DNA of 64,000 nucleotides from Agapanthus africanus (Eukaryota; Streptophyta; Magnoliopsida; Asparagales; Amaryllidaceae): the NCBI GenBank assembly GCA_030015575.1, contig JASDDO010000014.1:170719911-170783910 (forward strand), read 5' to 3'. Below, in pieces: positions 1 to 12,256 of the stretch. Positions within the stretch are counted from its first letter, which is position 1. Each line of letters opens with the position of its first letter. A program made the position numbers and the translations under genes. The notes under the pieces were generated by a model. That model made no database searches, had not been told where the DNA came from, and worked only from the letters and a program-made list of their open reading frames with translations.

Positions 1-2274
1 GCACACAAAACCCTTTGGTCTAACTCATTACCCCTGCACTGTTTGTTTTCTTTGCAATTTAACAGAGAATTCAATTTCACCTTTAATCCAATTTTAAATG
101 CATTTTAATTCAATGTTTCAATTCCAAAACCCTATAAATACAACCTCATACCCTAGCCCCTCCTCATTCTGAAAATTCTAGTAAAAAATATTAAAATTTT
201 CTAAGTACAAGTGAAGTTGAGGTGGAGTTAGCCCAAGAACGACTTCCGGCGAGGATCTACACAAGTTCCAACAACCCCACGACGCCACGAAAGCTTCCGC
301 ATCTTCTTCTACCTTCCCTCTTTCCTTCTAGCAAGTAAGTCCCACCCCCTTCTTCTCTTTCTACAATAAAAGCTATCTTTTTCAAAACATATCGGTAAGT
401 GGAGTTATACCGACATTTGATTCTAAAATCTTTGAAACTATAATTCTTCCTGAGAATCACTCGTTCATATTTCTATACCTTGCTTGTTAATAATTAAACT
501 AACATTTAGAAACAATTTTCACTCTAAAACTCCATGTTAAATAACTTTAATTAAACTTTTACATTTAAATACCATGAACTATAAAAACTGATTTTTCTTT
601 GAATTGTATTATCAAACTTCTTATAATCATGCCTCTACAACCTATTTTTGGGAACCCGCTATTGGATGGTGCGGATTATCGCACATTCTTGGGCTAGTAG
701 AGCGAGATGCAGACTTCCTCACAGAGCATTCGGTCTCGAAAGAATTTTAATACGATGTTTAAGAAAAACGGCATTTTCTATTTAATAATAAAATTAATTT
801 TTAATAATATATAAATATTATTAAAACCACATATTCTCAAGATATAATAAAATTCTATGTTTTCTAAAAGGATAAAAGAATGACAGGTTTCACTAAAATA
901 CCATCAAGTATCAATACAAGACAAGTTTTACACCAAAATACCATGAACTATTCAAGCTAAGTTAATATTCACTAAAATACCTCAAATCTTAAAATTTACA
1001 TCCATGAAACCCTAAATATGAGAAATAAATACTCGAGGTTTATTTTGAAAGTATATAAAATATTTTCATAAAACCCCTTCGAGTTATATAAATTGCTTTT
1101 AAGGACTTTAGTAAATATAGGTTTAAACAGGATCAATTCTCTTGAGCCTCAGAGAGCCGGAAAAAGTGAGTGCTTGCCTATTTAAGGTAGAAAAACTTAA
1201 CGAAGTTATCAATGGTAATAGTCTTAGAAAAAGACACAAATCCTGCCGTCCATATGCAACAGTTACCGATAATTCCTAAACTTAATTCAGGATCAAAATT
1301 CTGTTTAAAGTGTCTGACTCAAGTCTGAGTCCAAATCAATCTAAATCCAATCCAAACATGAATCCAATACAAACATGAATCCAATTTAACATGAATCCAA
1401 TATACCAACATGTATACTTGAACCTGAACCTGAATACCAGAACAATATCAACATGCAAACATGACTTGACTTGACCGAACCATAGCTATGACTTGACTTG
1501 ACTGCATGACTACTTGATACATTATGAACCGTTTACATGAACAACTTATATCCATGGTCTCGGCAAGTCTAATAACTACAAATCAGTACAATATACATTA
1601 CGGGGTTTTAACGGGGTAGATTGGTACGGAATGTGTTAAAAGTGGCACGATGATGGACACTAAAAGACGTAGATAAACATCCATTGTTGTTGTCCCGTGG
1701 GTCTTGACGGGGCCTTGTACTACCGGGTTACCTTAGTCCATGGGAAAAGTTGGACTCTTCTCGTATACACTGACACCTTCTGTACCAAGCTACAAACAAC
1801 TACGTCAGTTTAACAAACATATACCTGTATAAATTATCAGTTCTTCCCTAACTACTTGTTCTATTCTATTCTTTCTTTTGGGACTTACCGAGCGTTAGTT
1901 CGCTGACGACATTCCTGTTTCTTTCTTTTCTTGGAATGTTCGTCAGGAGGACCCGACTCTCAGGAGACCAAGCCCAGCCAGGAGGACTTGGATCAGTTCA
2001 CAGAAGGGCCAGACTTCTAGACTACTTGTATTTATTTCATTTTCATTCGTATGCCACTGTTTAGGCATTGCTTTTATCATTGTACATTTCTTTTCAAATC
2101 AGTTGTAATGTAAAGAAAGAATGTTAATAAAAGTTGTTGTTTATTATAACATCTCTTGTTAATCTTGTGTATTTATTTATATTGCTTATTTACGCTTAGC
2201 GTGTTTACTTATGAGTAAATATGTCGCGGCCCGTCACGTCTACTTCTCCGTATTCTGAGAAGCGGGGCGTGACA
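1..2274 (+). repeat. 3' portion of a Tekay-type chromovirus LTR, cut by the window edge
   Basis: The segment ends at 2274 with the terminus GGGAAGCGGGGCGTGACA in near-identical form (here GAGAAGCGGGGCGTGACA). The same terminus closes the LTRs at 4292 (read on the minus strand) and at 24556. A TATA box at 133-140 and a donor-like AGCAAGTAAGT near 330 fit a U3-R-leader layout. No initiator-Met PBS follows 2274, so this is a 3' LTR or a solo LTR rather than a 5' LTR. The upstream end lies outside the window. No coding potential is seen. Confidence 0.7.
133..140 (+). promoter_or_regulatory. TATA box of the plus-strand LTR
   Basis: TATAAATA follows a CCC and is followed within 40 bases by the pyrimidine-rich stretch typical of an LTR transcription start. 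Its position inside the LTR supports a U3 promoter. Activity is not shown. Confidence 0.5.
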
Positions 2275-2810
2275 TGTATACTTGTTTGAGGTTTGTGGGG
2301 CCGAAGAAGGGTGATGAAATCCCTACCTAATCTAAAGTTGGGTTTCTTGCCCCTTAATGTCCGTTTTAAATATGCAAAACAATCCAAAAACACGCAAATA
2401 GATTTTTTTAGCGGCGTTGTTTGCAAAAAATCCTGCAGGTAAAAACAGTTTATTGGAGCTTTAGAGAAAAGTGAAAGACGATAAAATAATATTTGAAAGA
2501 TTTGGGGGCTTAACTCCCCAAGATGGCCACGGTTCAGCCGCCAAACACGCCTTTTGGCTACGGTTCCGCTGCCGTTTGATGGAGTCTCTTCTCCAAAATT
2601 TTTCACAGCACTCCAATGCTCATCTGGTCCTATTTGATTGTCTCTGAATCTCTGTTGGTTCGCTCCAATTGCTCCAAATTTCTTGCAAAACTCGCACAAG
2701 AATCTTTAAAAACACAAAATGCGGTTTTTTGGCTCTCTTTTTATTTTTATTTTTTTCTTGATTTTTTTTAGAAATCAAGCCGAATAACAAGAAAAATATC
2801 ACTACTATTT
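2275..2810 (-). mobile_element. Leader remnant of an Athila-like element
   Basis: On the minus strand this follows the PBS at 2811-2827. It is a non-coding leader with short open stretches but no gag or pol homology. It stops where the chromovirus LTR ends at 2274, so the rest of the element was removed or displaced. A block at about 2560-2700 resembles a block inside the adjacent LTR (3800-3990): both carry GGTTCCGC, TGATGGAGT and CTCCA-TTTTTCA in the same order. Confidence 0.5.
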
Positions 2811-2827
2811 CCCCGGTAACGGCGCCA
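2811..2827 (-). other. Primer-binding site, Athila type
   Basis: The minus strand reads TGGCGCCGTTACCGGGG, two bases after a CA-ending LTR terminus (AATCA, AA, TGG). This nearly matches the PBS at 27948 (TGGCGCCGTTGCCGGGGA), which is the form well known in Athila-lineage elements and complementary to a tRNA 3' end. Confidence 0.8.
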
Positions 2828-2829
2828 TT

Positions 2830-4286
2830 TGATTGGTGTGAAAAACTGAGTCTTTGTATGTGTTCTAAATAACGCAATCAATAACGTGTCGTAATAGCTA
2901 GCCGATAGTGAGTACGGGTCGTCTACAGGGAAATGGTGAATTACTTATCTTGTTTTAGACGAGTTAATAAAGAAAGGTGGATTCTTTTCGTTTTATACTA
3001 AGAAAAATTGAAAATTTTATAAGAGAAGGGCTTGTAAAGTTTATCGGATTGAGTAGTTAATGGATAGAGTTTTAAAAATAATTCTTTTTATCTTTTAATT
3101 ATTTAATACTAGAGAAATAGCGATGAATGCGGATTAGGATTTTTGGAAGAATTAGGGTTTCCCTCTACCGACCCTTGTCTTCTATTGATCCCTATTTATC
3201 TCAAGCCCTCAACAAAGTAAGTATTAATGAATCTCAAATCATGGTCGTAACTATTATGAATAGATAGCATAGTCGAATAAGAGAATTAAGTCTTATTTTG
3301 CTACAGTTTATAAAAATTAAAACTTTAAAAAGAAATTAAGTGATTTTTTCATCCATTATACTACCCTATCCTACAAACCTTAACAAGTAAGAATTTACTC
3401 ACTCATCGGGGAAAACGAAGTAAATGAGGAAAGATTAAAGATGAATGAACCTATACGAAATAACAAAATTAAAATTACGGAAAGTAAATGCAGAAATTAA
3501 AATGCGGAAAGTAATAAGACAAGATTAAAAAAAAATCTACCATTTATTGAATAATAAATTGCATTACAGAAGTTGAATGCTAAAAAACTAAACTACAAAC
3601 CCTAGTTTTCTCAAGAGATTTAGATTGCTCGATCAGTAGATCAATGGATAGATGATTAACCCTAATTGCACTCGGTCCTTTTTATAGGCTCTGGAACTTG
3701 AAACCCTAATGTCATCTTAAACTATGTGAAAAGACGATCATGCCCTTGAATTTTCATATCCAACGGCCACGATTAGACCGCACTTCCGCCGCTACTTGCT
3801 CCTTTTAATCGTGGTTCCGCCGCCTTCTGATGGAGTTGCATCTCCAGGTTTTTCATGCCTTCTTCTTGTGATGTTAGGAGATTTTTCTGATAAAAATATT
3901 CCAAAAATATCTCTTTCTCTCTGCAGTTGTGAGATTCTTCAATTTGCTCCCAATATTCAGCAAATTTGGTTTGCTCATTCGATTTGATTAGATTTCCTCA
4001 ATCCTCTTTGCAATCTTGAGCTGATTTGTTATTTTAAACCTGCACAATATCTCAAATCAAATTGTTAGTAGTATTTGTTTTATTTGAGATAATATTCCAA
4101 CCAATGATATGATATGATATCTTAATAATATTGGTTAAGAATATTTGATATGATATAATATGCATATTTTAATAATTAATAATCTTATGGATATTTTATT
4201 TAAATATGATATGCATATATTCTCCAATTATATTAATTATAAATTAAGAAACATATGACAAAATTCTTTTTACAAATAAACCCATA
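2830..4286 (-). repeat. 5' LTR of a minus-strand Athila-like element, outer end unresolved
   Basis: The inner terminus is fixed by the PBS. The minus strand carries a TATA box at 3679-3686, an AATAAA-type signal near 3550 and a leader-like stretch. The outer boundary was not found; the LTR may end before 4286 or have been split by the insertion at 4292. The 4020-4286 part is AT-rich and holds nothing else recognisable. Confidence 0.5.
3679..3686 (-). promoter_or_regulatory. TATA box in the Athila-like LTR
   Basis: The minus strand reads CCTATAAAAAGGACC. It lies about 850 bases upstream of the PBS, as expected for an LTR promoter. Confidence 0.5.
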
Positions 4287-4291
4287 TATGT
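4287..4291. other. Target-site duplication, left copy (TATGT)
   Basis: TATGT directly abuts the TG end of the left LTR and is repeated at 15303-15307, directly after the CA end of the right LTR. A perfect 5-bp duplication marks the whole 4292-15302 unit as one insertion. Confidence 0.85.
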
Positions 4292-7200
4292 TGTCACGCC
4301 CCGCTTCCCAGAGTACGCTAAGATAGGCACGTGATATAACCAACCATGCTACCTGTGGATAGGAAATATCCTTCCACAGTCACATTACGGCTGTAGAGAT
4401 ATCAAGAACAATAATAAACTATCTAACACATGTCTATAAGCCAGAAATAACGAGTCAAGAATAAAATAATGCGGAAGCAAAAGATCCAATACAAGAATAA
4501 ACTGGAATATACGTCCTATAATGCGGGCTCACATCAGGAATGAAAATGCCGAAAGAAAAAAATGAACTAACTACTAACAAGTCCTCACTGCTCAGCCTGC
4601 TGACTGAAATACTCCTGCTCGGCCTGTAGCGAAGGTAAAGAATCTAGGCCATCAAAACCCAGACGTCAATGCGTCATAATATCAAGCAACAATATAAACA
4701 GGGGTAGCAAGACATGCAGGTATGATCATGAATGGTAAAACAGGTAAAACAACAATATAAATAAGGACAGTGAAGGGTAGTGTGCAGTGAGTAATCTAAA
4801 CGGGTCTACTGTGTTAACTACTCTCAAGTTTTTGAAATCAATTTGATGAATCATCGATGTAACTTAATAGTATCCCGTGCGTGCCCGGGATCATGGTCTA
4901 TGACTCTCGGGCTGAATCCGAGACGTGCCGTAAGGCAGTAAAGAGTGGTAGGTAATGACGAGTGATGTCAGCAGCATCACCCCGGGGCTGGCCTAGCCCG
5001 TAAGACTGATCAGTAAAAGTATCGAACTGTCGAGTTACAAGTCAGGTTTCATCATTGATTTCCCCATACCCCCAAGTTATATATGTTCAAGTCAGGGATT
5101 AATAAATCTGGAGCTAATGCCAACGCAGGATCAAGCATGTACAGGTTTGTCTGGATAGACAACAGGAAATGTCCGTAAGCACAACATGTCAAGTTTGTTG
5201 GCATTAGTAACAAGATCAGGTAACAGGTAAAGCCATGGTACGTCAGGTCAAGTCAGGTAGTATATAGGTATCATGTTATGTCAAGAGGTGCACGGTATCA
5301 CGTCATGTCAAGAAATGGTATATCAAGTCATGTCAGGGTGCACAAATATCATGTGGGTGCTCATAATCAAACTAAAATAAGCATGGGTATACAAAACAAG
5401 TATGTGGTACTAATGGAACAATAAAAATGGAACATTGTGATGTGTTATGCAAACTAGGTACAAATTAAAACATATGGATGCACAGTTATCGATTTGGGTT
5501 AAGGTGATAGTTTCAACGTTAATTAAAATACACTTTATCAAATATGAAATGTTAAAATCTCATTATTATATATTAAATGATCTAGGGATGCAATTGCATA
5601 TATATTAGGTTAGATGGAAGCAAATGGTGTCCGAAGGGTTATAAACTATTAAAAGGGTACTATGGGTTGTACAATTAAGCATTATGTGATTCAAATATGA
5701 ATATGGGTACAATGGATTGTAATCTAATATGCAACATGATATGTTTCAAGTTCTAGATCTAAAATAATATAAACGGAACATCAAAATGGAATATGGGACA
5801 CTAGATTTAAACAACAGATTTAATATGCAATTAAATACGTATAAAATAATATGAATAGCATGTAGCAAGTTTTACTTGCCTAAACGGATCAAGAAACGGG
5901 TCTACGGAACGTCACACGTCGGCGGGAAAAGTCGCGACGCGCGCACGGTACACGGAACAGCTCCAAACAACGCACAAGGTGATCACACGGGTCAGGTACA
6001 CTCGCTGGGTCGTCGGGATCATCGACGTCGTCGTAGCTCCGGCGATCTACAGTGATTCTAAAAAAACAGAAAGAAAAAATAAAAGAAAGAAAGTATAGAA
6101 AAGAAGAAGAAGGGAAGAAGGGAAGAATGAGAGAGAGAGAGAGCTTACTGTGGATAAGTGCTCAGGGGTTCCAGGGGAGTTGGCAAGGGGCGACGACGAT
6201 GAGGGTTTGCCGGCGTGAGGTTTGCCGGCGAAGAGTAGTGGCTGCGGTTCTTGGTGCAGGGAATGGTGCTCGAGTTCTTGGGTGAAGTGGTCGGGTTCGG
6301 GGGTTTGTAGGGTTAGAGAAGGAGAGAGGGGAGAAGATGGGGAAATGGTGACCAGGGGAGGCCGACGAGGTGGTCGGCGGCGATGGGAAGTGAAGGTGGC
6401 GGAGATGGGTGCGTGGGTGTTCGGGTTCGTCAGGGTCGAGGGTTGTAGGGGAGAGGAAAGGGATGAGGTGGTCCAGGGAGGAGAGGGCGTGGAGACGAGG
6501 GTGAGGTCAGCGGTGATGGCGACAGCGACGAGGCAAGGCGTGGGTTAGGGTTCTCGGAAGCGGGAAAAAAAACGAAGAAGAGGAAGGTGATAATAGTGAG
6601 GGGAGGTGACGGGATCCAATATAAAAGAAAAAGAGAGAGAGAGAGAGAGAGCGCCGGTGAGATTAGTTGTTAGGATAGGATTTAAAAAGATTTTTAAAAA
6701 AAATATGAAAGTGGAGGAGAGAGAGAGACAGGGATTTTAGATTAGGATTTTTAAAATATTAAGAATATATTTTTAACAGTTTAAACAATCCTAAAGATAT
6801 AATATTATAATATAAGTCCGTTTTGAGATTTTGGCAAATACAAACTTACTCCAAAACACGCCCGGGTCGGGTCCAAAAATTTAGATTTAAAATACGAAAA
6901 ATTTATGCGACTTCCAAATTTTAAAATGGATGCTTAGGTAACGAAAATGCATACCCCCAAGAACGGATGCACGTATGTGCGCATAACTATCCAAACACGT
7001 CGGTTTCACTGAACGGGACGAGGACAAGATGCGCGGACGCTACCACGGGGTTAGGGGTGTCATGCAGGCTATGAATTGCAATTTTAATTTATTATACATG
7101 ACCTAAAATGTTATACGTAAAATATGCGATGCTAAAAGAAATGCCAATATACAGTTCACAGTAAATGCACGTGTCTATTTAACAAGTCAGGATAGTTTAT

Positions 7201-7353
7201 AAATATGAATCAACAGGTTCAAGCAAGCGGGTCGGATCGAATGCAAAGTAAATGTAAAATTACTATTCGCACCCAAACACGATAAATAAATAAAATACCA
7301 CAGATAAACAAATACGGAAAAAAAAATTGGTATAACTGAACTCGGTTGTTACA
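4292..7353 (-). repeat. 3' LTR of the Tekay-type element
   Basis: It is 3,062 bp, beginning TGTCACGCC and ending GTTACA as read on the plus strand. It aligns end to end with 12257-15302. In the first 155 bases I count about five substitutions between copies. A GA-rich tract (about 6060-6150 and 6625-6650) differs in repeat number. Open frames in it are low-complexity and not genes. Confidence 0.92.
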
Positions 7354-7376
7354 TTATACCCAACTACAAAAAGAAT
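7354..7376 (-). other. Degenerate polypurine-tract region
   Basis: The bases just upstream of the 3' LTR on the minus strand follow the GAGGACGAAATTC motif usual before a Tekay PPT. The expected purine run is replaced by TTTGTAGTTGGGTATAA. The same core (ATACCCAACTACAAAA on the plus strand) recurs near 12190-12206 in the leader. A working PPT is doubtful. Confidence 0.5.
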
Positions 7377-7423
7377 TTCGTCCTCGAAATTCCAAGAACA
7401 AGAAAGGATAAACAATCAACAAA

Positions 7424-8474
7424 CTACAAGAATAGATGTGGAAACTTCTGCCGGATTTCATCTTCTCGTTCCCAAGTGGATTCTCTATGTGAGCTATTAC
7501 CCCAAGAAACAAGTACAAGAGGGATAACTTTGTTCTTAAGAACCGTTTCCCTTCGATCCATAATCGACATCGGTCGCTCCTCAAAAGTCAAATCTTCTCG
7601 GACAGTCAGCTCCGAATGATCTAATACATGTGTTTCGTCTCGAACATACTTACGGAGTTGAGATACGTGAAACACGTCATGAACATTCGCCAAGGATTGC
7701 GGTAACACTAATCGATACGCCACTTCTCCAACACGTTCCAAAAATCTCAAAAGGTCCAACGAATCGAGAACTAAGCTTTCCTCGACTTCCGAAACGAATC
7801 ACCCCTCTAGTCGGTGATATCTTCAAGAATACCAAATCACCCACGGCGAATTCTAGAGGTCTTCTCGATGTATCTGCCCAACTCTTCTGTCGGTCTTGTG
7901 CTGCTTTCATATGATTCCGGATAGTATTAACATTCTCAACTGTCTGCACGACCAAATCTGATCCCAACAATCTTCGTTCACCAACATCATCCCAACAAAC
8001 AGGTGAATGACACTTGCGACCATATAAAGGTTCGAATGGAGCCATCTGAATAGTCGCCTGAAAACTATTGTTGTAAGAAAACTCCACCAAATGTAGATAA
8101 TCCTCCCATGAACCCTTGAAGTCTAACATGCAAACTCTCAACATGTCTTCAAGAGTTTGGATCGTTCTCTCTGACTGGCCATCTGTCTGAGGATGAGAAG
8201 CTGTGTTAAACTTCAATCGAGTTCCCAAACTTTCCTGTAAGCTCCTCCAAAAGTGTGATAAGAAACGAGTGTCAGGGTCGGACAGGATGCTCACCGGTAC
8301 TCCATGCAATCTTATTATTTCCTGCATGTACCGCTCTGCCAAAGCTTCTGTTGATTGACCAACTCGAAATGGTATGAAATGAGTTGCCTTGGTCAATCGA
8401 TCAACGATCATCCAAACTGCATTGTTGCCTTTCGGACTCCGCGGTAGAGCCGTCACGAAATCCATAGTTATATG
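7424..8474 (-). pseudogene. pol: Integrase core and chromodomain of the Tekay-type element
   Basis: The integrase catalytic core starts at MDFVTALPRS, with D in IVDRLTKATH, D in LSDPDTRF and E in SERTIQTLED. These are the D,D,E residues that cut and join DNA. A GDLVFLKISP..RFGSRGKLS..FVGPFEI segment follows, then a chromodomain ending LVSWGNSSHRESTWEREDEIR..FPHLFL, which in this lineage tethers integration to chromatin. A stop codon (TGG to TAG, 8475-8477) separates it from the zinc-binding part. One extra base in an A5 run at 7740-7744 shifts the frame before the chromodomain. The stop is at 7424-7426. Confidence 0.88.
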
Positions 8475-9545
8475 TTCCTACTTCCACTGAGGAATCGGAA
8501 GTGGTTGCAATAAACCAGCAACCCTATGATGTTCAGCCTTAACTTGCTGATACACCAAGCACTTTACCACAAAGCGGGCAATCTCCCGTTTCATGCCTTC
8601 CCACCAGAAATGTTGTCGTATATCTCGGTACATCTTCGTGCCTCCTGGATGTACGGAATATGCTGAACTGTGCGCCTCTTTCATAAGTTCTTCGCGAATA
8701 TCTCCTTTTGGCACACAAAAACGGCTACCATATCGCATTGAACCATCTTCATGAATCAACAAGTCCGTTCGAAGTCCAGCTTCAACCTGTTCTCGAAACT
8801 TCTGCAATCTAGGGTCCTGTAACTGCGCTGCTTTAATGTTCTCGATCAACGACGACTGTACTTGCAGCTGCATCAACTGTCCCGAAGAATGCGGTAGCAC
8901 AACCTCCAAACCAAATCTTTGAAAGTCGTCAATAAGTTCCTTCTGTGCAGTTAACATGTGAATTGCTGGCAACCGACTAAGCGCATCCGGCACGACATTA
9001 ACTTTCCCCGGATGGTACTTAAGATCAAGATCGTAGTCAGCCATCAGCTCCAACCATCTGCGCTGCCTCATATTAAGCTCCTTCTGCGTGAACACATACT
9101 TCAAGCTTTTATGATCAGTGAATACTTCGACCCTTTCGCCTAATAAGTAGTGTCTTCGAATCTTCAAAGCGAAAATCACAGCTGCTTGCTCCAAGTCATG
9201 AGTTGGGTAATTCTTCTCATGGGTCTTCAACTGTCTCGATGCGTACGCTATAACCTTTCCGTGCTGCATCAAAACACATCCTAATCCTTTCCCAGATGCG
9301 TCGCTGTGAATCACCAATCCTCCAGAACTGTCTAGCACAGTCAGAATAGGAGCAGTTATCAATCTCTGCTTCAACGCCTCAAATGCTAACGCACACTTCT
9401 CCGTCCACACAAATGGTACTTCCTTGCGCGTAAACTTGGTCAAAGGCTCCGCCAGATGAGCAAAGTTCTCCACGAACCTTCTGTAATACCCGGCAAGTCC
9501 AAGAAAGCTTCTTATCTCCGTAACATTCTTCGGAATCGGCCAATC
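8475..9545 (-). pseudogene. pol: RT end, RNase H and integrase zinc-binding part
   Basis: It opens with [24 protein letters not shown] (RT thumb/connection), cut off upstream by a TGA at 9546-9548. The RNase H has [15 protein letters not shown] (first catalytic D), ASRQLK, the E-containing [13 protein letters not shown] and [18 protein letters not shown] spacer follows, then the integrase HHCC domain ([12 protein letters not shown] and KCLVYQQVK). The second cysteine of the usual CPxC is a tyrosine, so zinc binding is probably lost. It ends at the TAG at 8475-8477. Confidence 0.88.
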
Positions 9546-10740
9546 TCAAACTGTTGTAATCTTTTCAGGATCAATAGCGATTCCATCTCCAGACACGACA
9601 TGTCCCAAAAACTTCACTTCTTCAAGCCAAAACTCGCACTTGCTCATCTTTGCATACAATTTTTCTTGTCTCGACGTCTGCAGTGCGATCTTCAAATGTT
9701 CTGCATGCTCTTCAATACTCTTCGAGTAGATCAGAATATCATCAATAAACACCACTATAAACTGGTCCAAGAATGGTGAAAAGATTCGGTTCATCAAGTC
9801 CATGAATATCGCCGGTGCATTCGTTACTCCGAAGGGCATCACTAAATACTCGTAATGTCCATACCGAGTTCAGAACGCCGTCTAGCAAATATCTTCTATT
9901 TTAACTCGGACCTGATGATATCCGGATCGCAAATCCAGCTTCGAGAATACCCTCACGCCACTAAGCTGCTTAAATAATTCGCCAATATGAGGGATCGGGT
10001 ACTTGTTCTTAATAGTCACCCGGTTTAATTCTCGATAATCGATGCACATCCTCCTTGTGTCATCTTTCTTCTTGACTAGAAGAACTGGAGCTCCCCAAGG
10101 CGAGTTACTGCAGTGAATCCAACCCTTCTCAAGTAATTCAGTAACCTGCTTCTTGACTTCTTCCAACTCCACTAGTGCCATTGGATAGTATGCTTTAGAA
10201 ACTGGCGCTGCAAGAGGAACAAGATCGATCGCAAACTCCACGTCTCGCTTCGGCGGTAAACCTGATATATCTTCGAACACGTCCATGAAATCTCGAACAA
10301 CAGCTGGCGCTTCATCTTTATCAACCTCCATCGATGAAAGAACATTAGTTGTCGGTCTAGTCCTGAACTCGACTGGGCCGATAGAACTGCTTCCTCCAGT
10401 AAAGATAAACTCTGAATGTCCGGGAATCTGGAAAATTACTTTCTTTGCCCTACAATCAATGTGAGCGTGGAAAGTGCCAAGAAAATCCATTCCCAAGACG
10501 ACTTCATAGCTGCCTGTATCAATCACCAAGAAATCTGCAAATAGCTCTCGTCCGCAAACAACAACTGCACAGTCCTTACATTCTCTACTAGATATGATTT
10601 TCCCATTCCCAGTGTGTATGTCCCAGAAACTAGTCAGGGTCGTGCAAGCAATCGAGTGTGTAGCAATAAACCTGGATGACATAAAACAATGGGATGCATC
10701 AGAATCGAATAACGCTAATGCGGGAAACCATGAACAGGTA
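9546..10740 (-). pseudogene. pol: Protease and reverse transcriptase
   Basis: The aspartic protease has the degenerate active site FDSDASH where DSGAS/DTGAT is expected, then VLGMDFLG. The RT follows with [51 protein letters not shown] and the catalytic [11 protein letters not shown]. Stops interrupt it at 9882-9884 (TAG), 9870-9872 (TGA in place of an Arg codon before [14 protein letters not shown]) and 9546-9548 (TGA). A one-base shift near 10720-10740 separates protease from gag. The clustered C-to-T type changes fit methylation-driven decay. Confidence 0.88.
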
Positions 10741-11854
10741 GAATACCTGAAACAATTTCTCCTGAAGCCTTAGCTTCCTCAGCCGTCAGGGTAAATGCTC
10801 GAACTTGATTGGGTCCCTGAGTCAGCTACTTCTGTCCTTGAAACGGTTTCTGAGGTGGCTTATGAACATCATCTTTCGTGCGAAGCTTTGACGGACAAGT
10901 GCTGATAGTATGATCCGCCGATCCACAAACCAAACAGAGTCCCTGCCTCCTTCGACATTCCCTTTGCATGTGTCTAGGTAAATGGCAGTAGTCACAAATC
11001 ACGGTCCTTCTCTGATCAACAACAACAGGCTTTTTCATCGGTGTTACGCCACGTCGGTTCACTGGAATACCTCTGCGTCCATGCGCTTGGTTCGGTGCAA
11101 ATGTCGACTTCCGCACTGTAACTGCTGGCAGCTGTGTACTCTCAGTCTTCATTGATAGGCTCTGCTGCTCTCGGGCTGCTGTAAGTACTTATGAGAAAGT
11201 GGTCAAACCCAGGGAGACAATCTGCCTCTGGATGTCCACATCCAAACTGCGCATGAACCTCCTTGCCCTATCAGCATCGTTGGCAACCAAAGGTCCAGCG
11301 AATCTACTGAGCCACGTCCACTCAGCTGCATGTACATCTACAGGCGCGCCATTCTGCTTCAAACTGATGAACTTTTCTTCCATTTCCTCCCGTGCAGTCC
11401 GCGGGAAGAACTTCTCCAAGAAACTCTTCGAAAAAACCGCCCAACTGATCGGCTTGGGCAAGCGGGTCTCTTCCATAAGCCACCATTCACGGGCATAATC
11501 CACCAACTGGATGCGTACCACATCCACCCTCTTATCCTCTGGGATCTGTGCCACAACGAGTAAATTCTCCGTGTCAACCAGCCACTGCTCCGCTGGCAAC
11601 GGCTCCTCCAGGCCAGTAAAGACAGATGGACCCAGTCTCCTGAAATCCGTCACGGTACCCACACGCTCAACTGGTCTGGTTACAACATTGTTCACGGACT
11701 GCTGAACAGTCCGCAAACCTTCCTGAAAAGCTTCAGCTTGCTGCTGGTTCAGCTCGGTCTGTCGCTTTTAGTTCTCCAACATCCCACGGATTACTCCAAG
11801 CATAGTGGCTTCGTCAACACGCCTTTGGTACGTTTTCAGATTCTTGTCTGCCAT
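10741..11854 (-). pseudogene. gag: Gag with zinc knuckles
   Basis: The likely start is the ATG at 11852-11854 (MADKNLKTYQRRVDEATML). A TAA at 11768-11770 interrupts it, then it continues in frame through LRRLGPSVFTG-type capsid sequence (FRRLGPSVFTGLEEPLPAEQ, WWLMEE, FLEKFFPRTAREEMEEKF). A TAA at 11189-11191 splits the capsid end from the nucleocapsid part. That part carries two knuckles, CDYCHLPRHMQREC and CLVCGSADHTISTC. A TAG at 10826-10828 precedes the link to protease. Gag would form the virus-like particle and bind the RNA. Three in-frame stops make it non-functional. Confidence 0.85.
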
Positions 11855-12235
11855 GTTCCTGAAATCAAAGCACCAAAAGGATTAGCATGATAACAGATTC
11901 AAAATATAGATCAAGGATATGAATCAAGGCTAGAACTCCAAGTTACTTAAATAGAGTACCGCATTGTAACCATGCCGCGGTATCATAGCTACAATCACAT
12001 AACTCCACCCAAGTCGCCTAAGTTCTTGAGATAAACAAAAGGAAACCGGGTTTCGAGTCGATATGCAAAGGAGGTTTGCATGTCGTAAAAGTAGAATCAG
12101 GAGGAGGTTAAGATTTAAAAATGGTAAGACGGTAAGGTAGCAGGACATGTTTCCTAATCACGAGTATTCTGATTCGTGTATTGTGTCCAATACCCAACTA
12201 CAAAAGAATCAAACCCGATAAACCTATAACCTATG

Positions 12236-12247
12236 GCTCTGATACCA
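12236..12247 (-). other. Primer-binding site, initiator-Met tRNA type
   Basis: The minus strand reads TGGTATCAGAGC, the standard plant initiator-methionine PBS, nine bases inside the 5' LTR (edge at 12257). It fixes the element's orientation. The 380 bases between it and the gag ATG are a non-coding leader. Confidence 0.92.
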
Positions 12248-12256
12248 AAAGAACCA

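Noticed and set aside
6052-6548. Basic/glycine-rich frames inside the chromovirus LTR, and their counterparts at 14113-14581
   Set aside because: The matching LTR copies differ by frame-disrupting changes; low-complexity GA/GGC-rich sequence without a domain.
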